Assembly (NCBI GenBank): GCA_963734595.1
Contig: CAVTHV010000037.1
Location: forward strand, 124,001-188,000
From: CAKKQX01 sp963734595
GTDB taxonomy: Bacteria; Pseudomonadota; Gammaproteobacteria; Burkholderiales; SG8-41
Direction: 5' to 3'
Length of the DNA stretch: 64,000 bases
The notes under the pieces are model-generated. The model was not told the DNA's origin, ran no database searches, and worked only from the letters and a program-made list of their open reading frames with translations. The position numbers were made by a program, and so were the translations under genes. The number at the start of each line of letters is the position of its first letter. The first letter of the stretch is position 1. Below are positions 26,254 to 35,998 of the stretch, one piece after another.

Positions 26254-26718
26254 TCAGCCGCGGCAGGAGCCGGGCAGATACTTCGCAGGAACGGTGGTGC
26301 CGTCCGCTTGCGAGCCGCAACGCCAGCCGAAGAGCGTCGTTCCCGGGGCCGTCGCAGCAGTTGTCGCATCTGACAGCGGGGTCAGCGTGACTACGCCTGC
26401 GGCTTGGGGAATACCCTGCGTCGTTACCGTTACCTTGCCGGTATCATCGGTAGTAATAGTTGCCACATACTTCGTAGCACCCGTTGCACCGGTCGTGACT
26501 TCGCAGCCCCAGTTATTGGCGCCGGGGGTGCTGGACGTCGACTGGTAGACCTCGGTGATCGACGTGCGGCAAGCGCTCGCCGCCAGAATCACCTCGGACA
26601 TTTTCGCCCGAACGGTATAGTCCTGGTACGCGGGCAGTGCGACCGCGGCCAGAATACCGATGATCGCGACCACGATCATCAATTCGATCAGGGTGAAGCC
26701 CTGTTGGATCTTTTTCAT
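26254..26718 (-). CDS. pilA: Type IV major-pilin-like protein 2
   Basis: A 154-residue prepilin with leader MKKIQQG, mature N-terminus FTLIELMIVVAIIGILAAVA, and a C-terminal disulfide loop (WRCGSQADG...GSCRG). AGGAGAT lies about 7 bases before the ATG. It is promoter-proximal, and its upstream region has a well-formed sigma-54 site, so it is the likely main pilin. Confidence 0.92.
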   Translation of the reverse strand: MKKIQQGFTLIELMIVVAIIGILAAVALPAYQDYTVRAKMSEVILAASACRTSITEVYQSTSSTPGANNWGCEVTTGATGATKYVATITTDDTGKVTVTTQGIPQAAGVVTLTPLSDATTAATAPGTTLFGWRCGSQADGTTVPAKYLPGSCRG

Positions 26719-26778
26719 GAAAATATCTCCTGTAAGTTGAACTGGAACACAAACTTTCGTTTGCGCTCCCGAGCCTAA

Positions 26779-26794
26779 AGCAAGTTCGATGCCA
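26779..26794 (-). promoter_or_regulatory. Sigma-54 promoter of pilin gene 2
   Basis: The minus strand reads TGGCATCGAACTTGCT, matching TGGCAC-N5-TTGCW with the invariant GG-N10-GC spacing, about 61 bases from the pilin start. Type IV pilin genes are commonly RpoN/PilR driven. The remaining 26719-27143 gap shows no gene. Confidence 0.75.
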
Positions 26795-27143
26795 ATATCA
26801 TGGAAAGCAAATTTTATCGTTATTTATCAATAAGTTATTAGATATTTTCCAGTTCGATTAGTAAATCTGTTTAGTTTCAGCGTGTTGAGCAAATCGCACG
26901 GATTTCCGGTTAATTCCTGCCGCTTAATGCCGGTACGCTGCCCGATCCGGTGCGGCAACCGGGCATTTTGTCACACAGCAGACATTATCTTCGATCCCAA
27001 GCAAACGACCTCAGGAGTCATGATGTGACGAATTTTTGTCACTCAGGAAATCGAGGGCGACACGTCTGCCGCTCTCCGCAAGCTACAATCGCGCATTCAG
27101 GAATTTGACGTTTGCCCGGCTTGGGTGAGGCCACCGGCCGCAT

Positions 27144-28751
27144 TCAGTGCGCCGGCGGCGGCACATAGCCGGGGATGGTTGCAAGGTCGACGTTATCGAC
27201 TTGGTGGGGATCGAGAAATTGTCCGGCATATTTCTCGTAGACTTTTTCCCACATGAATACGTCGAAGAGATCCGGGTCAACATGGCCATTCAGCTTCAAT
27301 TTCCCGAGTATCGTCAGCGACTCGGTCAGCGTTTTTCCCTTCTTGTAGGGGCGGTCTTTCGCTGTGAGTGCCTCGAAAATATCGGCGATGCCCATGCAGC
27401 GCGCCTGAATCGACATCTGTTCCCGCGTGAGCCCCCGCGGGTAGCCCTTGCCATCCATGCGCTCGTGATGGCCGCCCGCGTATTCGGGCACATGCGTCAG
27501 GTGCTTGGGCCACGGCAGCGCTTCCAGCATCTGGATCGTCACGTCGATATGGTGGTTGATGATCTCGCGTTCCTGCGGCGTCAGCGTGCCGGCGCGTATC
27601 GTCAGGTTGTCGACTTCGTCCTCTGACAGGAAATCGACCGTTTTCCCGGCGGGATCCTGCCACGGATATTTTTTTGCGATCAGGCGCACGCGCTCCTGCT
27701 CCGATGCGCTCATCGCCTCGCTGCCGATATTGGCGTGGCGCAGGAACTCACGGTCATCGTTGATTTCCTTCAACCGCGCCGCCAGATCACCGCCATTTTT
27801 CAGTACCGCGAGTTCAGCGTCGCGCTTAACCACCTCGAAGCGCGTATCGAGGAGCCCGATGCGGTCGAAAAGAGTCTGCAGCTTGGTGGCCTTGTCGACG
27901 ACATGCACCGGCGTCGTCACCTTGCCGCAATCATGCAGCAAGCCGGCGATCTTGAGTTCATAGCGGTCACGATCGTTCATCGTGAAATCCTTGAGCGGAC
28001 CGACCCGGCAATTGTTGACCGCCTCCGCAAGCATCATGGTCAGCATCGGCACCCGCTCGCAATGGCCGCCGGTATAGGGCGACTTGTCGTCGATCGCGGC
28101 GTTGATCAGGCTGACGAATGATTCGAACAGCGTTTCGAGATGGTTGATCAGCAGGCGGTTGGTGAGCGCAATCGCCGCCTGCGAGGAAAGCGATTCGGCC
28201 AGCTGCTGGTCGGCTTCCGAGAAGGGCACGACCTCTCCGGTCGAAGGATCCTTGGCATTGATCAACTGCAGCACGCCGATGATCTCGTCCTCGTGGTTCT
28301 TCATCGGCACCGTCAGAAAGGATTTCGAGCGGTACCCCGTCTTCTTGTCGAAATTCTTGGTGCCGGTGAAATCGAACCCCTTCTCGATATAGGCATCGGC
28401 AATATTGACCGACTGGTCATGGTGCACGGCATAGGCCGCTATCATCGAATTGATCGGCTTGCCTTCCTTGTCGTAAAGATGGATCGGATAAAACGGGACC
28501 TCGACGCCGCTGGTGCCGCCCATGGCAATGCCCAGCGTGTCGTTATGCATGATCTCGAATTTGAGCGTCCGCTCCTCGGTCATGCGGTAAAGCGTGCCGC
28601 CGTCGGCATGGGTGATGCTCTGGGCCGCGACCAGAATGGCTTCGAGAAGCTTGTTGATGTTGCGCTCCTTGGAGAGCGCAACGCCGATACCGAGCAGTTG
28701 CTCGAGACGGCGCAACAGATCGCCGGAGTCCGGCGGCAGCATCTGGTTCAT
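27144..28751 (-). CDS. GAF-HD-GYP cyclic-di-GMP phosphodiesterase
   Basis: A 535-residue cytoplasmic protein. The N-terminal GAF domain (about 20-200) includes KTGYRSKSFLTVPM and IGVLQLINA. The C-terminal HD-GYP domain has HDCGK (metal site) and HHERMDGKGYPRGL, with a long insert between them (about residues 290-380). HD-GYP proteins hydrolyse c-di-GMP. It lies 13 bases downstream of the GAF-PilB ATPase gene, whose own GAF domain resembles this one, suggesting a shared ligand or shared control of pili. Confidence 0.88.
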   Translation of the reverse strand: MNQMLPPDSGDLLRRLEQLLGIGVALSKERNINKLLEAILVAAQSITHADGGTLYRMTEERTLKFEIMHNDTLGIAMGGTSGVEVPFYPIHLYDKEGKPINSMIAAYAVHHDQSVNIADAYIEKGFDFTGTKNFDKKTGYRSKSFLTVPMKNHEDEIIGVLQLINAKDPSTGEVVPFSEADQQLAESLSSQAAIALTNRLLINHLETLFESFVSLINAAIDDKSPYTGGHCERVPMLTMMLAEAVNNCRVGPLKDFTMNDRDRYELKIAGLLHDCGKVTTPVHVVDKATKLQTLFDRIGLLDTRFEVVKRDAELAVLKNGGDLAARLKEINDDREFLRHANIGSEAMSASEQERVRLIAKKYPWQDPAGKTVDFLSEDEVDNLTIRAGTLTPQEREIINHHIDVTIQMLEALPWPKHLTHVPEYAGGHHERMDGKGYPRGLTREQMSIQARCMGIADIFEALTAKDRPYKKGKTLTESLTILGKLKLNGHVDPDLFDVFMWEKVYEKYAGQFLDPHQVDNVDLATIPGYVPPPAH

Positions 28752-28764
28752 GGCGATCGGCGGG

Positions 28765-31142
28765 TTACTTGATACAGACCGCGCGTACCTGCTGGATGTC
28801 GGTGATCCCCATCAGGACCTTTTCGATGCCATCCTGCTTCAACGTGCGCATGCCGGTCTCGAGCGCGGTCGCCAGCATCTGCGCAACCCGGGCGTGCTCC
28901 TGGATGTTCTTTTTGATGATGTCCGTACCCATCAGCAGCTCATGCAGGCCGACGCGCCCCTTGTAGCCGGTGTTGCCGCAGACTTCGCAGCCTTTGGCCT
29001 GGTAAATCACGATCTCGCCCTTGTCATTGGCGAAGCTCTCTTTCCATTCCTGCACTATCTTCTCGCGCCCGTCCTGCGGATTCTTTTTCCAGGCCTCGGT
29101 GTTTTCCAGCTCGATCACGTACTCGTCCATCAGCAGCCGCAGGTCCTCTTCGGTGGCAACGTGCCCCACTTTGCACTTGCCGCAGAGCCGCTTGGCAAGA
29201 CGCTGCGCGCAGGATGCCGAGCAGGGCGTCGGCAAAATTGAACGGGTCCATGCCCATGTCGAGCAGGCGGATGATCGATTCAGGCGCGCTGTTGGTGTGC
29301 AGGGTGGCGAACACCAGGTGGCCGGTAAGGGAGGCTTCGATGCCGGTCGAGACCGTTTCCTTATCCCGCATCTCGCCAACCATGATGATGTCCGGGTCGG
29401 CGCGCAGGAAGGCCTTCATCGCCACGGCGAACGTCAGCCCGGCCTTGGGATTCATCTGCACCTGGCGCAAACCCCGCTGCGTGATCTCGACCGGATCTTC
29501 CGCGGTCCAGATTTTGGTATCCGGCTTGTTAAGGTAGCCCAGCACCGAATGCAGCGTCGTCGTCTTGCCGGAGCCGGTGGGGCCGCACACGAAGAACAGA
29601 CCGTACGGTTTCTCAATGGCCTCCTTGCACATCCTGAGATTGCGCGGGGAAAGACCCAGCTTGTCGAGCGGGATGGGCTCGCCGGCGGCAAGAACGCGCA
29701 TCACGATGTCCTCGACACCGCCCTGCGACGGGATCGTCGCCACCCGCAACTCGATGTCGAGCGGGCCGAACTTCTTGAACTTGATCTTGCCGTCCTGCGG
29801 CTTGCGGCGCTCGGAAATATCGAGGTCGCACATGATCTTGATGCGCGCCGCCAGCGCATTACGGTAGCTTGCCGGCACCGAGATGTAGGGTTGCAACGCG
29901 CCGTCCCTGCGGAAGCGGATCTCGGTCTTGGCCTTGCCCGGGTACGGCTCGATATGAATGTCCGATGCCCCCTGCTGGTAGGCATCGATGATGACCTTGT
30001 TGACCAGCTTCACGAGCTCGTTGTCGCTCGCCGCAGAGGCGATGTCATCGCCCCCCACGCCCTCTTCCGACTCGTCGTCCAGCGTGCCCAGCAGGTCGTC
30101 AATATTGCCGGAGTCTTCGAGCATACTGCTGCCGCCGAACATCTGATCCAGCGTCAACGTGAACTCGCGGTTGGTGCAGACCCGGTAGACCACCTTGCTC
30201 TTGGGATAGACGTTGTTGACCATTTTCGAGGCATTGGTCTTTTCCGGGTCGACGGTCAGCACGATGATGCCTTCCTTCGAATCCTCGATCGGTATCCACA
30301 TGTTGGTCTGGCAGAACTCCCGGCTCATGTTCCTCATGAGATCCGGCGGCTTGATGCGATCCTGCTTGAACGGCTCGTAGGGCACGCCAAAATAGGATGA
30401 CAGGGCGTCGCCGAGCACCGGCAATTTGACCTGAAACTCGTCGGTCAGCACCGTTTCGATATCGAGGTTCTTGCGGCGCGCCGAGCGCTGCGCCAACTCC
30501 AGCTCTTCGGCCGAAATCACCGCATTGGTCACCAGCGCGTCGTACTTGCTGCGCACCTGCAGCGCCGGTTTTTGCCGCTGGCGGAACGCAATGGCCAGCG
30601 TCTCGGCAAGCTGGGTGACGCCCTCTTCCATGACCGGCAGGAACGGCTGCCCGGTCTTGGAATTGATGATCTGCACCACGCCGATCAGCTCTTTGAGTCT
30701 TGCCCTCGACCACCGGCGCCACCAGCATCTGCTTGGTGCGGTAGCCGGTCTTGCTGTCGACTGCCTTCAGGAAATGAAGCTGGGGACTGTAGGCCTTGAT
30801 TTCCGCGTCGTCGTAGACGTCGCGGATGTTGATAACCCGCTTATGCACCGCGGCAAAACCGGCGATCGACTGCTCGTTGATCGGCAGTTTGATGTCCTTG
30901 AACGAGTTCAGGCCCGTCTTGACCTTGGATATGATGGAGCCCTTGTCCTCGCTCACCATATAGATGGTCAGCCGGTCGGCGTTGAACAGGCTGCACAGGT
31001 CCTGCGACAGCTCGAGAATGATCTCGTCGATGTTGGCAGTGGCGTGAATCTTGTTGGTGACTGTCTGCAGTTTCTGCTGGAAATTCAGCTTCTCGGCCAA
31101 ATTTTCCTGCGCCACCGGCTTGCTCTGGAGTACGGTACTCAT
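28765..31142 (-). CDS. pilB: PilB/GspE-type ATPase with N-terminal GAF domain; two frameshifts
   Basis: About 790 residues after repair. Residues 15-190 are a GAF domain (INEQSIAGFAAVHKRVINIRD, KTGYRTKQMLVAPV). They are followed by a MshEN/GspE-N-like segment and the ATPase core: Walker A CGPTGSGKTTTLH, Asp box VGEMRDKET, His box TGHLVFATLHTN. A tetracysteine zinc site (LCGKCK and CEVCGNTGYKGR) is present. The frame breaks near 30695 (extra A in AAGACTCAAAG) and near 29215. It is a pilus assembly ATPase whose activity may respond to a GAF ligand. Confidence 0.87.
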
Positions 31143-31215
31143 AGCGCCCTCATTTCAGATCAGCATGGCCCACCGGACAATATGGATTACGGCAATAAAT
31201 TCCTGCCATTGGTTC

Positions 31216-31986
31216 TCAAAACTCGAAAATCTGGTTATTCTGCAGCATGCGCGGCTTCCATTGGGCCGCGCATTCCTCGATCTCCCGCATCGTCAGCTCG
31301 ATTTCGCCCGGTTTCAGGTGCGTAATGTAAACCTCGGCGGGCAATTTGAACTTGCACAACTCCTCAGCCAGCATCGTCGGACACAGATGCTTGGACGCAA
31401 CCGCCAGATCTTTTTCGTCGTTGCAAAACGCCGTTTCGATTATCAAATAACGCAGGTTGGCAATGCGGTTCACCTCGTGCCACAGCGCATCGTTGGTGGT
31501 GGTGTCGCCCGTGAAAACCAGGCTGGCGCGGCCGGAATCAAGTTGGAAGCCCACCGCCGGCACCACGTGGTTTGCCGGCAGCGGCGTGATCCTGCGGCCG
31601 TTAAGCTCCACGGTTTTGCCAAGCGTTATGGTTTCGTAACGCAGCACGGGATTCTCGGCATCCGGAATTTTGGTAAAGTCCGGCCATAGTTTCCAATTGA
31701 ACAGGTGCTGTTGCAGAATGTCGACCGTCTCGGCAGTCGCATGTATGGTAATGGGCTTCTTGCGCATCCAGCCCACGGTGTCGGCAAGAAAGGGGATCGA
31801 GGTGACGTGATCCATGTGCGAATGCGTAACGAACACGTGATCGATCAGCGACAGTTCATTGATGAGCAGATCGCCAACGCCGGTGCCCGCATCGATCAAT
31901 ATGTCATGGTCGAGCAACATCGATGTGGTGCGCAGCGCGCCGCCGATTCCCCCGCTGCAGCCGAGTATTTTCAGTCTCATTGTCAT
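31216..31986 (-). CDS. MBL-fold cyclic-nucleotide phosphodiesterase-like protein
   Basis: A 256-residue metallo-beta-lactamase-fold hydrolase with the metal motif THSHMDH near residue 55, plus NHVVPAVGF, FTGDTTTND and a C-terminal THLKPGE. It resembles class II 3',5'-cyclic-nucleotide phosphodiesterases and RNase Z-like enzymes. Its start overlaps the stop of the adenylate cyclase gene by four bases, so cAMP breakdown is the most likely activity. Confidence 0.78.
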   Translation of the reverse strand: MTMRLKILGCSGGIGGALRTTSMLLDHDILIDAGTGVGDLLINELSLIDHVFVTHSHMDHVTSIPFLADTVGWMRKKPITIHATAETVDILQQHLFNWKLWPDFTKIPDAENPVLRYETITLGKTVELNGRRITPLPANHVVPAVGFQLDSGRASLVFTGDTTTNDALWHEVNRIANLRYLIIETAFCNDEKDLAVASKHLCPTMLAEELCKFKLPAEVYITHLKPGEIELTMREIEECAAQWKPRMLQNNQIFEF

Positions 31987-34211
31987 TTCGTTTCGAAGGT
32001 AAATGCGCCGTCCCAGTCCGCTGCGGGCGGATTGGCGCGCAAAAACGCGATGCGCCCGATAAATGTGCTGTAGAGTTTGCTGTCCGGCGACACATTCTTC
32101 AAGTTGAGCAGTTGCAGTTCGGCCATATCCCAGTTCTGGCTGCGATAGAACTTCAACGCCTGATGGAACAGTTCCATTTCGTCGAGTCTGGCCTTGTCGA
32201 CCTGCCCTTGAAGCCCCAGCGGCTCAAAAATCGTCACCGCCACGTCCTTGCCCTTGACCCGCACCCGGTCGATCTCCCGGAATACCACGTCGGATACCGC
32301 ATTCCTGGTGTCCTCGCCCACTATGATATCAGCCCCGTATTCCTTTGTGATGCCCTCCAGCCGCGACGCCAGATTCACGGCGTCCCCCATCACGGTGTAG
32401 GCCAGGCGGATTTTTGAGCCCATATTGCCCACGCTCATGCGGCCGGTGTTCAAACCCACCCCGATCCTGATTGGAGGCCAGTTCTGGGATTTGAAGTACG
32501 GCTGCAGTTCCCTGAGCCGCTGCTGCATCTCGAGCCCGGCAAGGATGCCGTTGCGGGCGTGCTCGGGATCCGGCAGCGGCGCGCCCCAGAACGCCATGAT
32601 GCAGTCGCCCATGTATTTGTCGATGGTGCCGCGGTGCTTGTAGATGATTTCGGTCAGCGGCGTCAGGAACTCGTTCATGAGCCGGGACAGGGCCTTCGGG
32701 TCAAGCCCTTCGGAAATGGTGGTAAAACCCCGCACATCGGTGAACAGCACCGTCATCTCGCGGCTCTCGCCCTCCATCGAGAATTTCTCTGGATTCTTGG
32801 CCATCTCGTCGACCAGTTCCGGCGGCACATACTGGCCGAACAGGCCCGTGATCTGGCGCTTGCCCCTCGCCTCGACAAAGAAGCCGTAGGCCATGTTGAG
32901 CGTGAACAGCAGCAAAATCAACACCAGGGCCGAAGCGAGCGGCAGCACCACGTTGCCGCTGTGGAACACAACGACGTTGGTGACGAGCATCAGAAACAAG
33001 ATCAACGCCGTGACCAGCGTTGATTTGAGCGGGCTCAGCAGCGGCAGCAGGAAGGCCATCGCCAGGCCCGCAACCAGCAGCAGGGTGAATTCCGCCCCTA
33101 CGACGTAGGGCGGATTCTGCTTGATATTGCCGTCGAGCATGCCGGCGATCAGGTTGGCGTGAACCTCGACCCCGGGATAGACCGGGCCGACGGGCGTGGC
33201 GCGCAGATCCAGAAGGCCCGGCGCAGTGGTGCCGACCAGCACGATCTTGCCTTTCAGGTCGGAAACGGAGACACGGTCGTGCAATACATCGGAAACCGAA
33301 AAATATCTGAAGCTGCCTTGGCGACCGCGATAGGGCACCAGTGCACTCAAGGTATCGTCAACCGGGATTTTAAGCGGGCCGACCTTCAACCACTCGACGC
33401 CCATATAATCGTCCGATGCTCCTTCCGCGAATAACGGCTCGACGGGCGGAGAACCCAGCAGCACGCGCACCATCGCCAACGACAGCGGCTCGTAATAGGC
33501 GCCGTGATATTCGGCGAGCATCGGCACGCGCCGCGTGATGCCGTCGTCGTCCGTCCACGGATTGAAATGCCCTGCGCTCGCGGCATGCTTTTGCAGCACG
33601 GCCAGGTTGGCGGTGTAGCCATTCCACGAGGTGCCGACAATCCGGCCGCCGAAGGCCTTCGCGCTGAGCACCGGCGGCGGCAGCGCGCCCTTTCTGGGCG
33701 CCTGCTTTGAATCATCGCTGGAAAAGGTGTAGCCGAGCACGACCGGACGCCCCTGCATCTTGCGCGCAAAAATATCGTCGTATTCAAGCCGGGGTTTGAT
33801 CTGTTTGAGCGCCGACTGGAATTGCGGTACGGTCTTCAGCTCTTTTTCGCCGAGCTGCTCGAGCACGCGTATGCCGGAAGATTCGTCGCGCTCGGCAAAT
33901 ACCACGTCGAAACCGACGATCGCGATCTGGTATTTGTCGAACAGTTTGTCGAGCAGCAGGGCCAGCCTGTCGCGCGGCCACGGCCAGTGGCCTTCGCCGC
34001 CCTTTTCTTTCTCGAGCAGGCTCTTCTCGTCGATATCGAGTATGACGACGCGGTCATCGACGGTACGCGGCATGGTCAATCTCAGCCGCGTATCGTAAAC
34101 AATGGCCTCGAGACTGCCGAGCAGCGGTAGCCGGTAGATCTGAAGGGTGTGGCCGAGAAACAGCGCCACCACCGCCAGACCGAGGGCAATGCGCACGATA
34201 TGTTTTTTCAA
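31983..34211 (-). CDS. CHASE2-domain adenylate/guanylate cyclase
   Basis: About 742 residues. An N-terminal membrane segment is followed by a periplasmic CHASE2 sensor (about 30-340: ILDIDEKSLLEKEKG, GHWPWPRDRLA), three further membrane helices (about 365-450), and a class III cyclase domain (VLFTDVRGFTTISEGL, KYMGDCIMAFWGAP, GVGLNTG). The best start is TTG at 34211, six bases after GGAGG; the longer upstream ATG frame lacks a site. It should make cAMP in response to an external signal, opposed by the coupled MBL-fold enzyme. Confidence 0.87.
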   Translation of the reverse strand: MKKHIVRIALGLAVVALFLGHTLQIYRLPLLGSLEAIVYDTRLRLTMPRTVDDRVVILDIDEKSLLEKEKGGEGHWPWPRDRLALLLDKLFDKYQIAIVGFDVVFAERDESSGIRVLEQLGEKELKTVPQFQSALKQIKPRLEYDDIFARKMQGRPVVLGYTFSSDDSKQAPRKGALPPPVLSAKAFGGRIVGTSWNGYTANLAVLQKHAASAGHFNPWTDDDGITRRVPMLAEYHGAYYEPLSLAMVRVLLGSPPVEPLFAEGASDDYMGVEWLKVGPLKIPVDDTLSALVPYRGRQGSFRYFSVSDVLHDRVSVSDLKGKIVLVGTTAPGLLDLRATPVGPVYPGVEVHANLIAGMLDGNIKQNPPYVVGAEFTLLLVAGLAMAFLLPLLSPLKSTLVTALILFLMLVTNVVVFHSGNVVLPLASALVLILLLFTLNMAYGFFVEARGKRQITGLFGQYVPPELVDEMAKNPEKFSMEGESREMTVLFTDVRGFTTISEGLDPKALSRLMNEFLTPLTEIIYKHRGTIDKYMGDCIMAFWGAPLPDPEHARNGILAGLEMQQRLRELQPYFKSQNWPPIRIGVGLNTGRMSVGNMGSKIRLAYTVMGDAVNLASRLEGITKEYGADIIVGEDTRNAVSDVVFREIDRVRVKGKDVAVTIFEPLGLQGQVDKARLDEMELFHQALKFYRSQNWDMAELQLLNLKNVSPDSKLYSTFIGRIAFLRANPPAADWDGAFTFETK

Positions 34212-34299
34212 ACGTGTTCCTCCGCCTCGGGTGAGAAACTCCCGCTGGTTCCCGCACTTCTGCTGCCCTGCTGAATTATTGCGCCTATCCGGCGCCAAT

Positions 34300-34340
34300 C
34301 AAAAAGCCGGGCACCGGCGGGTGACGCCAAATGCCCGGCT
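34300..34340 (-). terminator. Terminator between the FHA gene and the cyclase gene
   Basis: On the minus strand AGCCGGGCA pairs with TGCCCGGCT around a GC-rich loop of about 18 bases and is followed by TTTTT. It splits the signalling run into two transcription units. Confidence 0.65.
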
Positions 34341-34446
34341 CGGGTAGTTCCCGGTCGCCTCGGCGCGCCCGCCGCTATTGCCGCATTACAGACAAAATAT
34401 CATTAAAAACAACGGGTTACTTATTAACGCCGGGACGCAAAATCAG

Positions 34447-35169
34447 CTACTTCGACTTGATGAAAAACTCCATTTTTACGCCGGTCAGCTCGATGACATC
34501 GTGATCCTTCAGCGGATGCGCCTGAGCATCAAGCGCCTTGCCATTGACTACCGGGAAGGTCGCACCTTCAACGTGGGTGATGAAATAGCCTTGCGGGCGC
34601 CGGGTGATCACCGCGACCTGCACCCCGGGTTTGCCCAGCGTGGTCAGGTTCTTGGTGAGTTCGAGTTCCTTGCCGGCGCTCGGACCGTTCAGGATCTGAA
34701 CTGCGGCCAGGAGCGGGGCTTCCGTGGGCTTCGCCGCTGCGGCAGCGGCAGCGGCCGTGGCGGCAGCGACCTGCAACGCCTGCGTATCGCCAAAGGCCCG
34801 CTCGCCCGCAGGTCTCGCGGCCGGGGCGCGCAAAACCATGGTCTTCTCAAACTCGTCGGCCGAGGTCTGGCCTGCCGCCGGTGTATCGGCGATGTACTTG
34901 AGTTTGTATTTTCCGATCTCCACCACATCGTTGTTCTGCAGGATGTGTTTCTTGATCGGATTGCCATTGACCAGCGTGCCGTTGGTGCTGCCGAGATCCT
35001 CGAGGAAGGAGTCGTTCAGTATCGTCACAATGCACGCGTGTTCGCTGCTCACCGCCAGGTTTTCAATCTGGATGTCATTCTGCGGTTTGCGTCCGATCGT
35101 TACCCGTTCCTTGTCGAGAGGAACTTCCCTGATCACTGACCCATCCAGACTGAGAATCAACTTCGCCAT
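34447..35169 (-). CDS. Protein with two FHA domains
   Basis: A 240-residue cytoplasmic protein. The N-terminal FHA domain (about 1-95) has the phosphothreonine-binding signature IGRKPQNDIQI, SSEHA, LGSTNGTLVNG. An Ala-rich linker (about 125-150) leads to a second, more degenerate FHA-like domain. It lies 16 bases downstream of the PP2C gene and close to the kinase gene, so it is the obvious phospho-reader of that pair. A Thr in the linker (EKTMVLRAP) could itself be a kinase target. Confidence 0.85.
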   Translation of the reverse strand: MAKLILSLDGSVIREVPLDKERVTIGRKPQNDIQIENLAVSSEHACIVTILNDSFLEDLGSTNGTLVNGNPIKKHILQNNDVVEIGKYKLKYIADTPAAGQTSADEFEKTMVLRAPAARPAGERAFGDTQALQVAAATAAAAAAAAKPTEAPLLAAVQILNGPSAGKELELTKNLTTLGKPGVQVAVITRRPQGYFITHVEGATFPVVNGKALDAQAHPLKDHDVIELTGVKMEFFIKSK

Positions 35170-35185
35170 GGTAATGTCCCTTAGC

Positions 35186-35989
35186 TTATCTGAACCAAGC
35201 CTTCAATTTGTTCAACCACCCGGCGTGCCGTGCCGGGAACTCCTTCAATACCCGTACCAGAATAACCGAAATATTGTCGCGGCCGCCGTTGTCGTTCGCC
35301 TGCTGCACCAGTTGCTCCGCCGCCAGCGGCAAGTTGGCCTGCAGCGACGACAGCGTCAGCTGAAGGTCTTCGTCGGTCACCATGTCACTCAAGCCGTCCG
35401 AGCACAGCAGATAAATGTCTCCCGGCTCTACCGCATAGGTGTGCAGTTCCGTTTCCACCTCCGCATCGATGCCGACCGCGCGCGTCACCAGGTTCTTGTT
35501 CTGGGAGAATCTGGCCTGCTCCCTGGTTATCATGCCGCTATCTATCTGTTCCTGCAACAAAGAATGGTCGCGCGTGACCTGCTCGAAGGTCTCGCTGCGC
35601 AGGCGGTAAAGCCTGGAGTCTCCGACGTGGCCGACGGACATCTTGTTGTCGTGCCAGAGCGCAACCACCAGGGTGGTGCCCATTCCCGAATATTGCGGCT
35701 GACTTTGCGCGGCCTGGTAAATCGCGGCATTCGCCCGTGCCACCTGCTCGCCGAGCAGTTTCTCGGCACCGTCGGGTTCGGCATCGGCCAGCAGCTTCTT
35801 CATTTCTTCCGAAATCATCGCTACCGCAATGCCGCTTGCCACCTCGCCGGCGTTATAACCGCCCATGCCGTCGGCCAGCACCGCCAGCCCGATCTCGGCA
35901 TCGGCAGCAATGCTGTCCTCGTTATGCGAGCGCACCATTCCCGAATGGGTGGCGGTCGCGACTTCAAGCACCTGGCTCAGATTGGTCAT
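35186..35989 (-). CDS. PP2C-type Ser/Thr phosphatase
   Basis: A 267-residue PPM phosphatase with metal-binding motifs RSHNEDS, LADGMGGYNAG, GHVGDSRLYR, LLCSDGLSDMV and GGRDNISVILV. It lies between the FHA and CHASE2-kinase genes (9 and 16 base gaps) and should reverse phosphorylation by the kinase. Confidence 0.92.
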   Translation of the reverse strand: MTNLSQVLEVATATHSGMVRSHNEDSIAADAEIGLAVLADGMGGYNAGEVASGIAVAMISEEMKKLLADAEPDGAEKLLGEQVARANAAIYQAAQSQPQYSGMGTTLVVALWHDNKMSVGHVGDSRLYRLRSETFEQVTRDHSLLQEQIDSGMITREQARFSQNKNLVTRAVGIDAEVETELHTYAVEPGDIYLLCSDGLSDMVTDEDLQLTLSSLQANLPLAAEQLVQQANDNGGRDNISVILVRVLKEFPARHAGWLNKLKAWFR

Positions 35990-35998
35990 CGCGCAGTC

